The notes: a model not told the origin generated them from the letters alone. Shown: positions 17,242 through 25,958, counted from the stretch's first letter. The stretch: DNA of 64,000 nucleotides from Runella sp. CRIBMP (GCF_009905605.1 NZ_JAAAKZ010000001.1:806001-870000); one strand, 5' to 3'. A program made the numbers and translations.

Positions 17242-17679
17242 CTATAATTCTTTGATAAAACACACGATACGCTCGGCCTCGGTAAACCCTATTTTTTGAT
17301 GAAACTCAATACTTGCCGAATTTTCCACGGAAGTATCAGATGCCATTTGGGTGAGTCCTTTTTGCTTGGCCCACGCCTCCGAAACCGCCATTAGTTGTTT
17401 GGCAACGCCCTGCTTTTGATACCTCGGCTTTACATAAATACCCTCCACGTAGGCCACGGGCAGGTCGTCGGCCCCTTCTACGTACTCATGCCGAATGCTG
17501 ACATGCACAAAACCAATATACTCTTCCTGCTGCCGAACAACGTAGCAAATGTCATTTTCTGACTCAATCAGCCCCGCAAACTGTTCGTACTCTTCCTCGA
17601 ATACGCACTCGGGCCAGAGTTCCAACGCGAGTTGGGTCAGGGCTTGGCAGTTGTGGGTTGAAAGGACTTCGATGTGCAT
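17242..17679 (-). CDS. AAC(6')-I-like aminoglycoside N-acetyltransferase (GNAT family)
   Basis: A 145-residue GNAT protein. The usual acetyl-CoA site is seen at RYQKQGVAKQL (86-96). The body closely follows the short AAC(6')-I group known from Acinetobacter chromosomes: LWPE near 21, SIRHEYVEG (61-69), PVAYVEGIYVKP (74-85), SEAWAKQKG, MASDTSVENSASIEFHQKIGFTEAERIVCF. These enzymes acetylate the 6'-amino group of aminoglycosides using acetyl-CoA in the cytoplasm. That similarity is from memory, so substrate is inferred. The gene is alone and lies beside the low-GC cassette-like region. Confidence 0.8.
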   Translation of the reverse strand: MHIEVLSTHNCQALTQLALELWPECVFEEEYEQFAGLIESENDICYVVRQQEEYIGFVHVSIRHEYVEGADDLPVAYVEGIYVKPRYQKQGVAKQLMAVSEAWAKQKGLTQMASDTSVENSASIEFHQKIGFTEAERIVCFIKEL

Positions 17680-17815
17680 GGAAACGTTTTGAATTTGGGG
17701 TTGGGATGATGGCTAAGATGGATAACGGGTTGAGGCTTGGTAAAGAAGCGGAATTAGAAGCACAAATGCTCGGTTTAGCACAAATGTTGATTAGAATTCC
17801 GAATGTTCAATTAAG

Positions 17816-17852
17816 CACATAACTGGCTATTTTGCCAAACTGGTGTTGTGTG
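17816..17852 (-). other. Short attC-like site downstream of the M48 gene
   Basis: Read on the minus strand, the M48 stop codon is followed by CACACAAC, then a hairpin-capable stretch (GTTTGGC, AAAATA, GCCAGTT), then GTTATGTG. The two ends are complementary with one mismatch and contain AAC and GTT at the positions expected of integron R'' and R' cores. It is shorter than normal attC sites. The rest of the 17680-17857 gap holds only a 37-codon open frame without recognisable homology. Confidence 0.4.
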
Positions 17853-17857
17853 AAGCT

Positions 17858-19894
17858 TTATTTTTCAAGTTGTTGAATTTGGTAATTTAGTAAATCTAGT
17901 TTTGTCAAAAAGTATTTTCTTGAAATTAAATAATTGTAGTCATTAATAGCTGTGAAAAATATATTTAGATTGTCATTATTGTAGTTGTCATTGCTAAAAT
18001 ACTTCCATTCTTTAGATAAATATTTTTCAAAATTATCTTTTGTTTGCTTTGTTATTTCATTATACAGTACTGTGTCTTCAATTAAGTGTTTTATTTCATT
18101 TTTCAATTCAATTTCTAATTCTAAAATTGAATTGAAATTTCTTTCTATTTGTTCAAAAGGAGTTGCTACGCTAATAAATCCAGTAGAATTTATTAAATTA
18201 TTGTACAATTCAATCTTTCTATCAAATTCGGAATCTAGCTTAAAGAAATTTTTGTATTTTTCTTTTAGTGTATTTGAATTTCCGTTTTTAAGAGCTTTTC
18301 TTTGAAAGAAATTATAAATTTCAGAATCATTTTTTTGAATATTCTCTTTAACGATAGTTAACTCATCTTCTATTTTATTAATTACACTATTTGCTTCGTC
18401 TGAGTTATATTTTTGCCCGTCATAATCAAATGTTTTTATATTATACTCTTTATTTGCAATACTTTTTAGAGTGTTTTTGTCATTTTCAAGAGCAGTGTAA
18501 TTGTATATCATGTCAATTTTCTCTTTGCTGAATAGAGTGTCAATATTTTCAATTTCATTTGTCGTTTCTAAGTCAAAATTAATAGGATTTTTAGAATCAT
18601 AATATCCATTGTATTGCCTTGGAAAACTATTTTTATTGAATGATTCTGAATAATCCATTTTAAATTTATCTAAATCTAATATTATTGGTGTTTCATTATA
18701 GGTTACTCCAGAAAATATTTTTTCTGTAATTTTTTCTTGAATTTTGTCTTTATTTGAGAATAACAAAATTGCTGAATTATCTATATTTTCAGTAGGTTGG
18801 ATATTTAGTTTTTCTAACGCAATAACTCGCTCTTCTATACTAGGATGAGAAGCCCATTGGTCTTTTATGTTTAATTTTGATTTGTTATACTTACTTAGGT
18901 CTAATTCTGAGACAACTGGCAAATTATTTTTAAAGGGTAGTTTACTTTCAGTTGCTAAAAACTTCATGACAAATTCTTGCTCTTTGAAGATATTCTTGCT
19001 TTTTACATTATCGACAATTTTAGTCTCATAAAAGCTCAAAACAGTATTGTAGGAATAGTCTGCTAAATCCATTCTTAATAATGATTCTTTTAAAGGAATA
19101 TGTCCGGCAACATTGGCGGCAATTTCATCTGCGTGAAATTCCATTTTCCGTGACAAACCCATATAACTTATATTTATAAAATCATACATTTTTTTTAAAA
19201 ACCACTGAATTGCTTGAATAATTTTTACTGCAATTGCTACAAAAATTGAAAAACATCCACTAATATTTGCCCATTTTTGTATCATAATATCAAACGACTC
19301 ATTATCGTAAAGCATATTGAAGATAACTTGATTGACATTATAAACATAACTTCCAATTTTCATACTTCTTTGTGAAAAATGTCCAAATTCGTGGGCTAAA
19401 ATTGCTTTAAATTCCTGTTCGGTTATAGTATTAACTAAGCCTAGTCCAATTTGTAGATTTTTCTTAATTGGGAGTATCATGCTCCAAAAACTAGAGTCAT
19501 AAAAAACGCATGCATTTACATCACTTGATAAATAGATTTTTTTTGGAAAATCCGTATGTGTTTGATTTGCAATTTCTGCTATAAAATTAAACAATTTTGG
19601 TTCTTCATCTTTCGTAATTTCAGTTAAATGACTTCTGTCAATTTTATGTTGTTTAAAAAGAAATTTAAACAAAAAAATAAGAATAAAAAAACCTAAACTA
19701 GCTAATCCAAAACCCAATCCAATTGTTATAATCATTGGTTTTGCAACAATTAAAGCAATTCCTGCCATTACACAAAAAATTGTCATTCCGATTGCAAAGA
19801 ACAATAAAGTAAAATATACAATGATAAACAAAATAATAGCAAAAATTGCTTTACTTGTCATTTTCTTAAAATTGAAAGAAACTTGTACGTTCAT
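17858..19894 (-). CDS. M48-like membrane metallopeptidase with C-terminal extension
   Basis: 678 residues. Two or three transmembrane helices (about 15-47, 50-80) come first, then a peptidase domain with HEFGH at 168-172 (ILAHEFGHFSQRSMKIG), a further hydrophobic stretch around 215-235 and the third zinc ligand probably in SRKMEFHADEIAAN. This matches M48 (HtpX/Ste24-like) peptidases. The last ~300 residues are Lys/Asn-rich and predicted helical, without a domain I recognise. Base composition is far more AT-rich than the flanking genes, indicating transfer. The gene is bounded by complementary cores (ACACAAC at 19940-19946 and GTTGTGT at 17845-17851, plus-strand coordinates), so it looks like a mobile cassette. 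Confidence 0.85.
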   Translation of the reverse strand: MNVQVSFNFKKMTSKAIFAIILFIIVYFTLLFFAIGMTIFCVMAGIALIVAKPMIITIGLGFGLASLGFFILIFLFKFLFKQHKIDRSHLTEITKDEEPKLFNFIAEIANQTHTDFPKKIYLSSDVNACVFYDSSFWSMILPIKKNLQIGLGLVNTITEQEFKAILAHEFGHFSQRSMKIGSYVYNVNQVIFNMLYDNESFDIMIQKWANISGCFSIFVAIAVKIIQAIQWFLKKMYDFINISYMGLSRKMEFHADEIAANVAGHIPLKESLLRMDLADYSYNTVLSFYETKIVDNVKSKNIFKEQEFVMKFLATESKLPFKNNLPVVSELDLSKYNKSKLNIKDQWASHPSIEERVIALEKLNIQPTENIDNSAILLFSNKDKIQEKITEKIFSGVTYNETPIILDLDKFKMDYSESFNKNSFPRQYNGYYDSKNPINFDLETTNEIENIDTLFSKEKIDMIYNYTALENDKNTLKSIANKEYNIKTFDYDGQKYNSDEANSVINKIEDELTIVKENIQKNDSEIYNFFQRKALKNGNSNTLKEKYKNFFKLDSEFDRKIELYNNLINSTGFISVATPFEQIERNFNSILELEIELKNEIKHLIEDTVLYNEITKQTKDNFEKYLSKEWKYFSNDNYNNDNLNIFFTAINDYNYLISRKYFLTKLDLLNYQIQQLEK

Positions 19895-19943
19895 TTTCTC
19901 TTATTAGTTTTTAATTGGGTTAGTGGTAGTTTAAATTTTACAC

Positions 19944-20029
19944 AACTCTCAAATATGCAAAAGTTTTACGGCCCGCGATGCGGCAGTACTTTTTTATTTA
20001 TTTTGACTTTATTATGTTTTTATTGTATT
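19944..20029 (-). repeat. Cassette recipient block, copy A
   Basis: An 86-base stretch beginning AACTCTCAAATATGC on the plus strand, with a GTTTTACGGCCCGC core and an AT-rich tail. It is closely matched by 29627-29714. Both copies sit immediately upstream of an AT-rich minus-strand gene, and similarity ends exactly at the AAC/GTT core. It behaves like the recipient side (attI or last attC) of an integron-type insertion. Confidence 0.7.
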
Positions 20030-20121
20030 GTTTATAGTTCTTGTGCTGTCTGCATGCAATTGAATCATCCTGTCCACTCAGAAATAAGAGCATGAATCTC
20101 CCCCCAATTCCTCTCGAAAGC

Positions 20122-20176
20122 TACCAGTTTTTATACCCTTCAGCAAGTCGTGTCATAAAATAGTTATCAAGCGGTA
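20122..20176. repeat. 55-bp dispersed repeat, copy 1
   Basis: This is the most divergent of three copies (others 29831-29884 and 43339-43392). The consensus begins TACCCGTTTTTATG and ends ATAGTTATCAAACGGTA, so its ends are near-perfect inverted repeats. Here it lies 81 bases before the start of the sialidase-like gene. The remaining bases of the 19895-20256 gap show nothing else. Confidence 0.75.
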
Positions 20177-20256
20177 GTTTGTCTAAAAAAATAGGCGGCA
20201 CTAGCCCAAAAACGCCTTGTCACAGTATTCATTTCAAGAAAATCCTATTGAAAAAA

Positions 20257-22137
20257 ATGATGAATAAAGCGTATTGGTACGGCATGGCCTTGGTTTTTGG
20301 CAGTGGAATAGGGGTAGCCCAAACGGGCAGCATCCACGAACCCGTGCGGTACGTGGGCGGCGAAAGCGTAGACCCTCAGGTGCACGAGGGGCGATTGCGG
20401 TACGCGGTAGGCGTGGAGAGTCGCCAAACGCTGCGCGTCAATCGTACACACCCCGAGCTGGCCGATGGCTTTGGGTGGACCTACAACCACGCCTCCAACC
20501 TGTGTTATTGGAACGATACCTTCTATCAGCAATACCTCAGCAACCCCGTCGATGAGCACATTGCGCCGGGGCAAACGCTGGTCGTGACCTCCAAAGATGG
20601 GCGTGTTTGGAGCAAACCCACGGTGGTGTTTCCGCCGTATGTGGCCCCCAAGGGCATCAAAATTCCCAAAGGGTCGGATGGCTACATGATGCACCAACGC
20701 ATGGGTTTTTATACCGCGCCCAACGGGCGGCTGTTGGTATTGGCCTTTTATGGTCACACCGAAGAGCCGTTTAAGGAAGGCGGTATCGGGCGCGTGGTGC
20801 GCGAGGCCTACAAAGACGGCACCTACGGCCCCATTTATTTTATCCGTTACAGCAGCCACACCACCGTCGACGGCATGAAGTGGAACGAGAAGAACACGAG
20901 CTATCCGTTTTACCAAAAATCTACCGATAGAGGTTTTGTGGAGGCCTGTAATGCACTTTTGGCCGATAAACTCATGACGCTGCAATGGCGCGAAGAAGAC
21001 CTTGGGCTGGACGGGTTTTATAAAAATAACCTCGATAAATCGCTTGATATTCAGGCGTTATCGTACTATCACCGCAAAGACGGCAAAGTGGTGGCGCTGT
21101 GGAAACGCTCCAAAGCGGCCTTGTCGGACGACGAGGGTCTAACCTTCTCGCCCCCCGTCAAAGTGCCGACGCTGACCATGGCGGGCGGCAAGCAGTGGGG
21201 GCAGCGCACCGACGACGGGCGCTACGCCATCGCGTACAATCCCATCGAAATGGACGAGCACCGTTTTCCGCTCACGGTCATCACGGGCGACGACGGCGCT
21301 ATTTTTGACAATATGCTGCTCGTGCAGGGCGAAGTGCCGCCGCGTCGGTTTTTTGGGCGTTGGAAAGACTTTGGCCCCTGCTACGTGCGTGGCATCGAAG
21401 AAGGCAACGGCAATCCTCCCGGCAACGACCTGTGGCTGTCGTACAGCATGAACAAAGAAGATATTTGGGTCAGCCGCGTGCCTACGCCCGTGCGCTACGC
21501 GGTCAAAGGCAATGTCAACGATGACTTTGACGCACTCGACCTCAACGGCAGCGTGCCAGATTGGAACGTATACGCTCCCCAGTGGGCCCCCGTTACGGTG
21601 GTCAATACGCCTAAATCTACGGGAAAATGCCTCGAATTGTCGGACAAAGACCCGCACGATTACGCCCGCGCCATTCGGGTGTTTGAAGAAGGCACACAAA
21701 TAGAATGTTCGTTGAAAGTACAACCCGCCCAAAACCAAAGCGGCTTGCTCGAAATCGACCTCACCGACCGCTACGGCAACCGCCCCGTGCGGGTGCGGTT
21801 TGACGAAAAAGGAAACATCATCGTCGCCGACGGAGGCACCGAGAAAATCGTACAAACCTATCAGCCAGCGCAGTGGTACGAACTGGCGTTTACGGTCAAT
21901 GCAACGTTGGCCGGAAGTTTTAATTTGAGCATCAACGGCAAAAAAGTGTTAGAAAAAGCGGCTTTGGCCGAAGCCGTCAAATCGGTGGAGCGCCTGTCGC
22001 TGCGCACTGGCCCTTACCGCAATCTGCCCAACCGAAAATCCCCCAACGAAGACCCGCACCCACCGCTCGCGGGGGCTGATGAACCTGTAACACGGGCGGT
22101 TTTTTACGTGGATGATGTATTGATAAAACACCCGTAG
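20257..22137 (+). CDS. Sialidase/BNR-repeat-like secreted protein
   Basis: About 626 residues from the ATG at 20257 (MMNKAYWYGMALVFGSGIGVAQ), which begins a signal peptide; upstream residues in the open frame are not signal-like. The N-terminal two-thirds resembles a six-bladed exo-sialidase-type propeller (TSKDGRVWSKPTVVFPP, SHTTVDGMKWNEKN, KAALSDDEGLTFSPPVKVP, which are Asp-box-like turns). Residues about 420-626 look like a concanavalin-type beta-sandwich (LSINGKKVLEKAAL, FYVDDVLIKHP). It probably binds or cleaves a glycan. It is followed at 190 bases by a Gfo/Idh/MocA gene, a common companion in sugar catabolism. Sugar specificity cannot be told. Confidence 0.7.
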   Translation: MMNKAYWYGMALVFGSGIGVAQTGSIHEPVRYVGGESVDPQVHEGRLRYAVGVESRQTLRVNRTHPELADGFGWTYNHASNLCYWNDTFYQQYLSNPVDEHIAPGQTLVVTSKDGRVWSKPTVVFPPYVAPKGIKIPKGSDGYMMHQRMGFYTAPNGRLLVLAFYGHTEEPFKEGGIGRVVREAYKDGTYGPIYFIRYSSHTTVDGMKWNEKNTSYPFYQKSTDRGFVEACNALLADKLMTLQWREEDLGLDGFYKNNLDKSLDIQALSYYHRKDGKVVALWKRSKAALSDDEGLTFSPPVKVPTLTMAGGKQWGQRTDDGRYAIAYNPIEMDEHRFPLTVITGDDGAIFDNMLLVQGEVPPRRFFGRWKDFGPCYVRGIEEGNGNPPGNDLWLSYSMNKEDIWVSRVPTPVRYAVKGNVNDDFDALDLNGSVPDWNVYAPQWAPVTVVNTPKSTGKCLELSDKDPHDYARAIRVFEEGTQIECSLKVQPAQNQSGLLEIDLTDRYGNRPVRVRFDEKGNIIVADGGTEKIVQTYQPAQWYELAFTVNATLAGSFNLSINGKKVLEKAALAEAVKSVERLSLRTGPYRNLPNRKSPNEDPHPPLAGADEPVTRAVFYVDDVLIKHP

Positions 22138-22327
22138 GGGCAGGCCCGCGGCGATCCGCTTACGCCTACCCGCTTTAGGTCAAACATTACGTCTGCCTGA
22201 ACGTAAAAAAAAGGCATATATCAGTTAATAGATAATTTTTTGGACAAAATACAGGTACGATTCCCTTGTTATTCAGTAGTATACCGTCAACGCTCCGTTC
22301 CTAAACCTCAAAATTTTATTTGTTATC

Positions 22328-23776
22328 ATGGAAGAACAAAAAATCAAGCTTGATTCCAACAGCCGCCGCGATTTCATCAAAGCCTCTTCGGTGGCGGCCA
22401 CGTCGTTTTTTATTGTTCCGCGCCACGTACTGGGTAAAGGTTTCGTTGCGCCGAGCGACAAACTCAACATTGCCGGCATTGGGGTAGGGGGCAAAGGGAA
22501 AAGCGATTTAGCGTCGTTTGCGGCGAGTCCCAACGTCAATATTGTGGCCCTTTGCGACGTAGACGACCGGCAAGCGGTGGAGTCTCGCACCAAATTTCCG
22601 AAAGCCACTTACTACAAGGATTTTCGGGAAATGTTGGCCAAAGAAAACAAAAACATCGACGCCTGTTCTATTTCTACGCCTGATAACACCCACGCCGTAG
22701 CCACCCTCGCCGCAATGCAGTTGGGCAAACACGTATATACCCAAAAGCCTCTTACGCACGACATCTACGAAGCGCGGATTTTGGGACAGGCCGCCAAAAA
22801 ATACAAGGTCGTGACCCAAATGGGCAACCAAGGCGGCTCGGGCAACGGCGTGCGCCGCATGAAAGAAATCTATGATTCGGGCATCATTGGCGAAGTACAC
22901 AAAGTATTGGCTTGGACCAACCGGCCCGTGTGGCCACAAGCCGTACCGACCGATAAAACCTTTGAGATTCCGAAAGAACTGGATTATGATTTGTGGCTCG
23001 GACCCGCCAAAAAAGTGCCTTACAATGAAGCGTATCTACCTTGGAACTGGCGTGGCTGGTGGCCCTACGGTACGGGTGCCTTGGGCGATATGGCTTGCCA
23101 TATTATGGACCCGATTTATCGAATTTTACCTATTGATTACCCCACCTCGGTCGAGTGCAGCGTGGCCGGAACTTGGACCTTTACGCTCCGCCCGCAGGAC
23201 GATAACCCCGACTGGACGCCGTTCTCGTCGTCGATTCACTTGGACTATCCCCGCAAAGACGGCAAAGGCAACATCAAGGTGAGCTGGTACGACGGCGGTA
23301 TTTTGCCTGAATTACCCGAAGAATTGTTGCCCGGCGAGAGCTTCGGCAACTCCGACGGCGGGGTGTTGTTCATTGGTTCTAAAGGAAAACTGATGGCCGA
23401 TTGCTACGGTGCCAAACCGCGTTTGTTGCCACTGAAGGCCAACGAAACGCTCAATATTCCCGAAACCATCGCCCGCGTTCCCGACGAAAACCATTATTTA
23501 CAGTGGGTGAATGCCTGTATCGCTGGCCACGGCAAAGGCGTGACGAGTTCGCCGTTTGAGTACGCGGCACCGTTTACCGAAAGCATTTTGATTGGAAACT
23601 TGGCGCTCCGCAGCTGGATGCTCCGCGACAACCCAACCGCCAAACGCACCGTGGATAAATACAACGGCCGCAAGAAGTTGTACTACGACGCGCCCAACAT
23701 GAGAATCACCAACTACGAACCAGCCAATCAGTTCGTAAAGCGCGAGTACCGCGAAGGTTGGAGCTTGAACCTTTAA
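22328..23776 (+). CDS. Gfo/Idh/MocA family oxidoreductase with Tat signal
   Basis: 482 residues. It starts with a twin-arginine signal (NSRRDFIKASSVAATSFFIVP, from residue 11), so it is exported folded with its cofactor. The Rossmann domain follows (NIAGIGVGGKGKSDL, NIVALCDVD) with the typical EKP-like motif as TQKPLTHD. The C-terminal domain has GTGALGDMACHIMDPIYR. Members oxidise or reduce sugars and cyclitols with NAD(P). It is downstream of the sialidase-like gene and likely co-transcribed or co-regulated. It ends at a strong terminator. Confidence 0.92.
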   Translation: MEEQKIKLDSNSRRDFIKASSVAATSFFIVPRHVLGKGFVAPSDKLNIAGIGVGGKGKSDLASFAASPNVNIVALCDVDDRQAVESRTKFPKATYYKDFREMLAKENKNIDACSISTPDNTHAVATLAAMQLGKHVYTQKPLTHDIYEARILGQAAKKYKVVTQMGNQGGSGNGVRRMKEIYDSGIIGEVHKVLAWTNRPVWPQAVPTDKTFEIPKELDYDLWLGPAKKVPYNEAYLPWNWRGWWPYGTGALGDMACHIMDPIYRILPIDYPTSVECSVAGTWTFTLRPQDDNPDWTPFSSSIHLDYPRKDGKGNIKVSWYDGGILPELPEELLPGESFGNSDGGVLFIGSKGKLMADCYGAKPRLLPLKANETLNIPETIARVPDENHYLQWVNACIAGHGKGVTSSPFEYAAPFTESILIGNLALRSWMLRDNPTAKRTVDKYNGRKKLYYDAPNMRITNYEPANQFVKREYREGWSLNL

Positions 23777-23803
23777 TTACTATCCCTAACTATACCTTTG
23801 CCG

Positions 23804-23837
23804 GGGCAGTCTCCAACGTTGGAGACTGCCCTTTTTT
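23804..23837 (+). terminator. Rho-independent terminator after the Gfo/Idh/MocA gene
   Basis: A perfect 28-base palindrome (23804-23831, half-site GGGCAGTCTCCAAC) is followed by six T. It is a strong terminator for the oxidoreductase gene. Confidence 0.85.
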
Positions 23838-23866
23838 ATGCCTTTGCAGGTGTTTTCACCTGCAAA
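23832..23866. repeat. Terminator-linked hairpin repeat, copy 2 (GGTGTTTTCACC core)
   Basis: A 35-base element starting in the terminator T-run, with a 10-bp hairpin (23843-23852 with 23857-23866, loop TTTT). It matches 17194-17228 in position relative to the terminator and in nearly every base. Confidence 0.65.
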
Positions 23867-23932
23867 ATGGAATGGAAGAAATTGGCAGGGAGGATACCAC
23901 CAAGTGAAATAAATGTTATTTATGGTAAAAAA

Positions 23933-24076
23933 ATGGATGCTATGGAATTGATGGTTAAGCCAAGAAACGAGGAGGAGTTGCGTTTTGTGCAATCGGTCCT
24001 GAATCGGATGAAAATCAAATGCATGTGTTTTTTACCTTCAGAACTGTGTGGAAGGGGGGAAAGAGCTTGGTGGTGA
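23933..24076 (+). pseudogene. Truncated antitoxin-like small ORF
   Basis: Encodes MDAMELMVKPRNEEELRF then VQSVLNRMKIK, after which the reading diverges into an unrelated Cys/Trp-containing tail. The first 30 residues are almost the same as those of the intact 50-residue ORF at 29943-30095, at protein and DNA level. The tail differs, so this copy looks truncated and fused to flanking DNA. Small Bacteroidota proteins starting with this ELxVKPxNEEE pattern are often antitoxin-like, but no toxin is adjacent. Confidence 0.5.
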
Positions 24077-24090
24077 GAACACCACCAAGG
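24067..24090. repeat. Hairpin with GGTG-TTCT-CACC core (minus orientation)
   Basis: A 10-bp perfect stem with 4-base loop (24067-24076 with 24081-24090). It shares the core and loop of the hairpins at 17207 and 23843 but is inverted. It lies 40 bases beyond the end of the epimerase gene, so it could act in its 3' end formation. Confidence 0.55.
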
Positions 24091-24129
24091 GAGAAGTGCA
24101 ATATTGGCTGCTGCTGTATTTCTATGTCC

Positions 24130-25068
24130 TTATGACGAGTAGCTATTTAAAGACACACTTGCAGGTTGAAAGTTTATGCCTAAGTCCTTTTTTGCTAAAT
24201 TATTACTGTAAACGGTTTTTGGGTTTCCAATCGGACTTTGATTGTTTAGCATTAAAGTAACATCTGATACCCTGTAGCTTTCACTTGACAAAAGATAATT
24301 CTTACCGTGTATGTTTTTTGTTGTCGCTGCTTTGTAAATAGCTTCTGCAACGTCTGCTACATCTACTACTGCCCAATATATGTCGTTGTCATAAAACATC
24401 TGTATAAATGGATTCGGGGCAATTTTATTTTTGAACAGGAATTGAATTCCAGTTGAAGTTGAGTCTGGTCTTGATGATAATGATTTGCCCATAACACCAA
24501 CTGGGGAAACAGAAGTAATTTCAAAACTTAGATTTGGATTGTCTGCAATGAATTTATTGACAATTTGGTTGGCGATAAACTTTGCTTGTCCATATGGATG
24601 GCTTTGCTCACTCATAAATGGCATATCGCTTTCTTTGATTTGGTCATTTTCTGTTTTGTTTTCGGGTAAAAGCGGAAAATTAGTGTTGTAAGCGGCAACT
24701 GATGCTATAAAAACTACTTTTTCAATTCCAGATGTTTTTTGAATTGCTTCAAGAAAATTTTCTGTTCCCTTAATGGTTGGGTCAAACAACTCTGTTTTTG
24801 GGTCTTTCACATCCAGTTGAAATGGTGTACCACCGTGAATTACAATTTCACAGCCCTGCAAGAAGTCACTAAGTTCTTGTTTATTTTCAACGTCAAGTTG
24901 AACAATTTCTAAATGTTCAGCATTCTTCAGGCTAAGTAAATGTTCATACTTTTCTTTTTTAGAAATGTCCGTAGTAGATACTTTCACCCTATATCCTTCG
25001 TTCAAAAACTTTTGAGTGTTATAGCTTCCAATAAAGCCCGAACCTCCAATGATGCCTACTTTTTTCAT
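24130..25068 (-). CDS. NAD-dependent epimerase/dehydratase family protein
   Basis: 312 residues of an extended short-chain dehydrogenase. The NAD-binding GIIGGSGFIGS (5-15) opens the protein, and the catalytic YxxxK is YGQAK (159-163), preceded by IASVAAYNTN. Similar enzymes act on nucleotide sugars or flavonol-type substrates; the substrate here is unknown. The gene is more AT-rich than the chromosomal background and is flanked by attC-like sequence on the upstream side (25138-25280) and a degenerate core (24104-24117) after the stop codon. It looks like one unit of a cassette array. Confidence 0.85.
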   Translation of the reverse strand: MKKVGIIGGSGFIGSYNTQKFLNEGYRVKVSTTDISKKEKYEHLLSLKNAEHLEIVQLDVENKQELSDFLQGCEIVIHGGTPFQLDVKDPKTELFDPTIKGTENFLEAIQKTSGIEKVVFIASVAAYNTNFPLLPENKTENDQIKESDMPFMSEQSHPYGQAKFIANQIVNKFIADNPNLSFEITSVSPVGVMGKSLSSRPDSTSTGIQFLFKNKIAPNPFIQMFYDNDIYWAVVDVADVAEAIYKAATTKNIHGKNYLLSSESYRVSDVTLMLNNQSPIGNPKTVYSNNLAKKDLGINFQPASVSLNSYSS

Positions 25069-25137
25069 CTTAGTATGTTTTAGTTGTAGTTAAAATTGTT
25101 TTTCTGATTTGTTTAATCATTGGAGTGTGGCCGAAAC

Positions 25138-25280
25138 GGTAGCAGCTGACGGTTTTCGGCTTGGCGTTCGGGCGGGTTTCGGAGTATAAAGTTTCAATTT
25201 ATCACCAAATTTCAATAGTAGCACTTAGCTTCAAGTTTGCACGTCTGCCCTGCTGACGCAAAACCCGTGTTAGGTGCTGC
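25138..25280 (-). other. attC-like recombination site between two AT-rich genes
   Basis: On the minus strand it starts GCAGCACCTAACACGGGTTTTG (core ACCTAAC fits RYYYAAC) and ends CCGAAAACCGTCAGCTGCTACC (core GTCAGCT, one base from GTTRRRY). The two ends are complementary over about 20 bases with small bulges, as in the folded arms of attC. A central segment (GGGCAGAC, TGCTACTATT) is shared with the site at 25959-26156. Confidence 0.6.
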
Positions 25281-25295
25281 TTTTTTTGCTATAAG

Positions 25296-25931
25296 TTAGA
25301 CTTTTATTTTTTCGGTTATAGCCAAATAATATTTTTCTAACATCTTTATATTAACGGATCTTTCGTCAGACTTATCATCATTTTTGTCTGTGTAAACAAG
25401 CCATTTATGGTGTAATTCTTTGAAAATTTTTGTCCCTTTTTCTGTCAAGTCATTATTTATAAAATTCATATGCAATATTCTGTCTTGTTTATCGAGTGGG
25501 TTTATTTTTAAAAGCCCTTTGTCATAACAAAAGCGTAAAAATGTTATATGTAAATAGTAAATTTTCTTTATGGTGTCAGAATATTTACTGTATGATTTAA
25601 AAAGCGAAGAAATGTCGCAAACAAAATCTTGTTGAAAATATAGGTCGTCATAGGTTGCACTAATGGCTTTCTCTAAGAGTTCAATGTTATCATTGTAGTC
25701 AATAGGAATGAGTTTGTAATATCCCCAATCGAAAGATTTTTCTTCTATAGCGTTAGGGAATAATTTTTTTAAATTTTCTGTCGAAACTAATAAAACTTTG
25801 TTGTCAAAAAGTACTCCAATTCTTTTTCCGTTTATATACAAAACATAATCATTAAACATTTTCTCAATCATTATGTTGTTTATGCCTTTAGTTTTCTTAT
25901 AAAAATCGTCTGCGTATTTTTTTGTTGTCAT
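25296..25931 (-). CDS. TfoX N-terminal-like domain protein
   Basis: 211 residues from the ATG at 25931 (MTTKKYADDFYKK). The frame continues upstream to 26000, but those residues are encoded by the attC-like site, so I reject the longer start. Residues about 15-90 resemble the TfoX/Sxy N-terminal domain (KMFNDYVLYINGKRIGVLFDNKVLLVSTEN, GYYKLIPID). The C-terminal 110 residues are helical and unassigned. TfoX-like domains are linked to competence regulation in gamma-proteobacteria, but isolated domains in Bacteroidota have no known role. Very AT-rich; probably a transferred cassette gene. Confidence 0.65.
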   Translation of the reverse strand: MTTKKYADDFYKKTKGINNIMIEKMFNDYVLYINGKRIGVLFDNKVLLVSTENLKKLFPNAIEEKSFDWGYYKLIPIDYNDNIELLEKAISATYDDLYFQQDFVCDISSLFKSYSKYSDTIKKIYYLHITFLRFCYDKGLLKINPLDKQDRILHMNFINNDLTEKGTKIFKELHHKWLVYTDKNDDKSDERSVNIKMLEKYYLAITEKIKV

Positions 25932-25958
25932 TTTCGATATTGTCGGATTTATAATGTT

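Noticed and set aside
17709-17822. 37-codon open frame on the plus strand
   Set aside because: Has a repeated AQML pattern but no homology I recognise, and its end overlaps the attC-like site; could be a remnant, but not supported as a gene.
20245-20985. Long open frame on the minus strand (246 codons)
   Set aside because: Lies wholly antisense to the sialidase-like gene, with His/Gly/Val-rich composition typical of a shadow frame in GC-rich coding DNA.
21139-21855. Long minus-strand open frame (238 codons)
   Set aside because: Antisense to the same sialidase-like gene; no signal, domain or start context.
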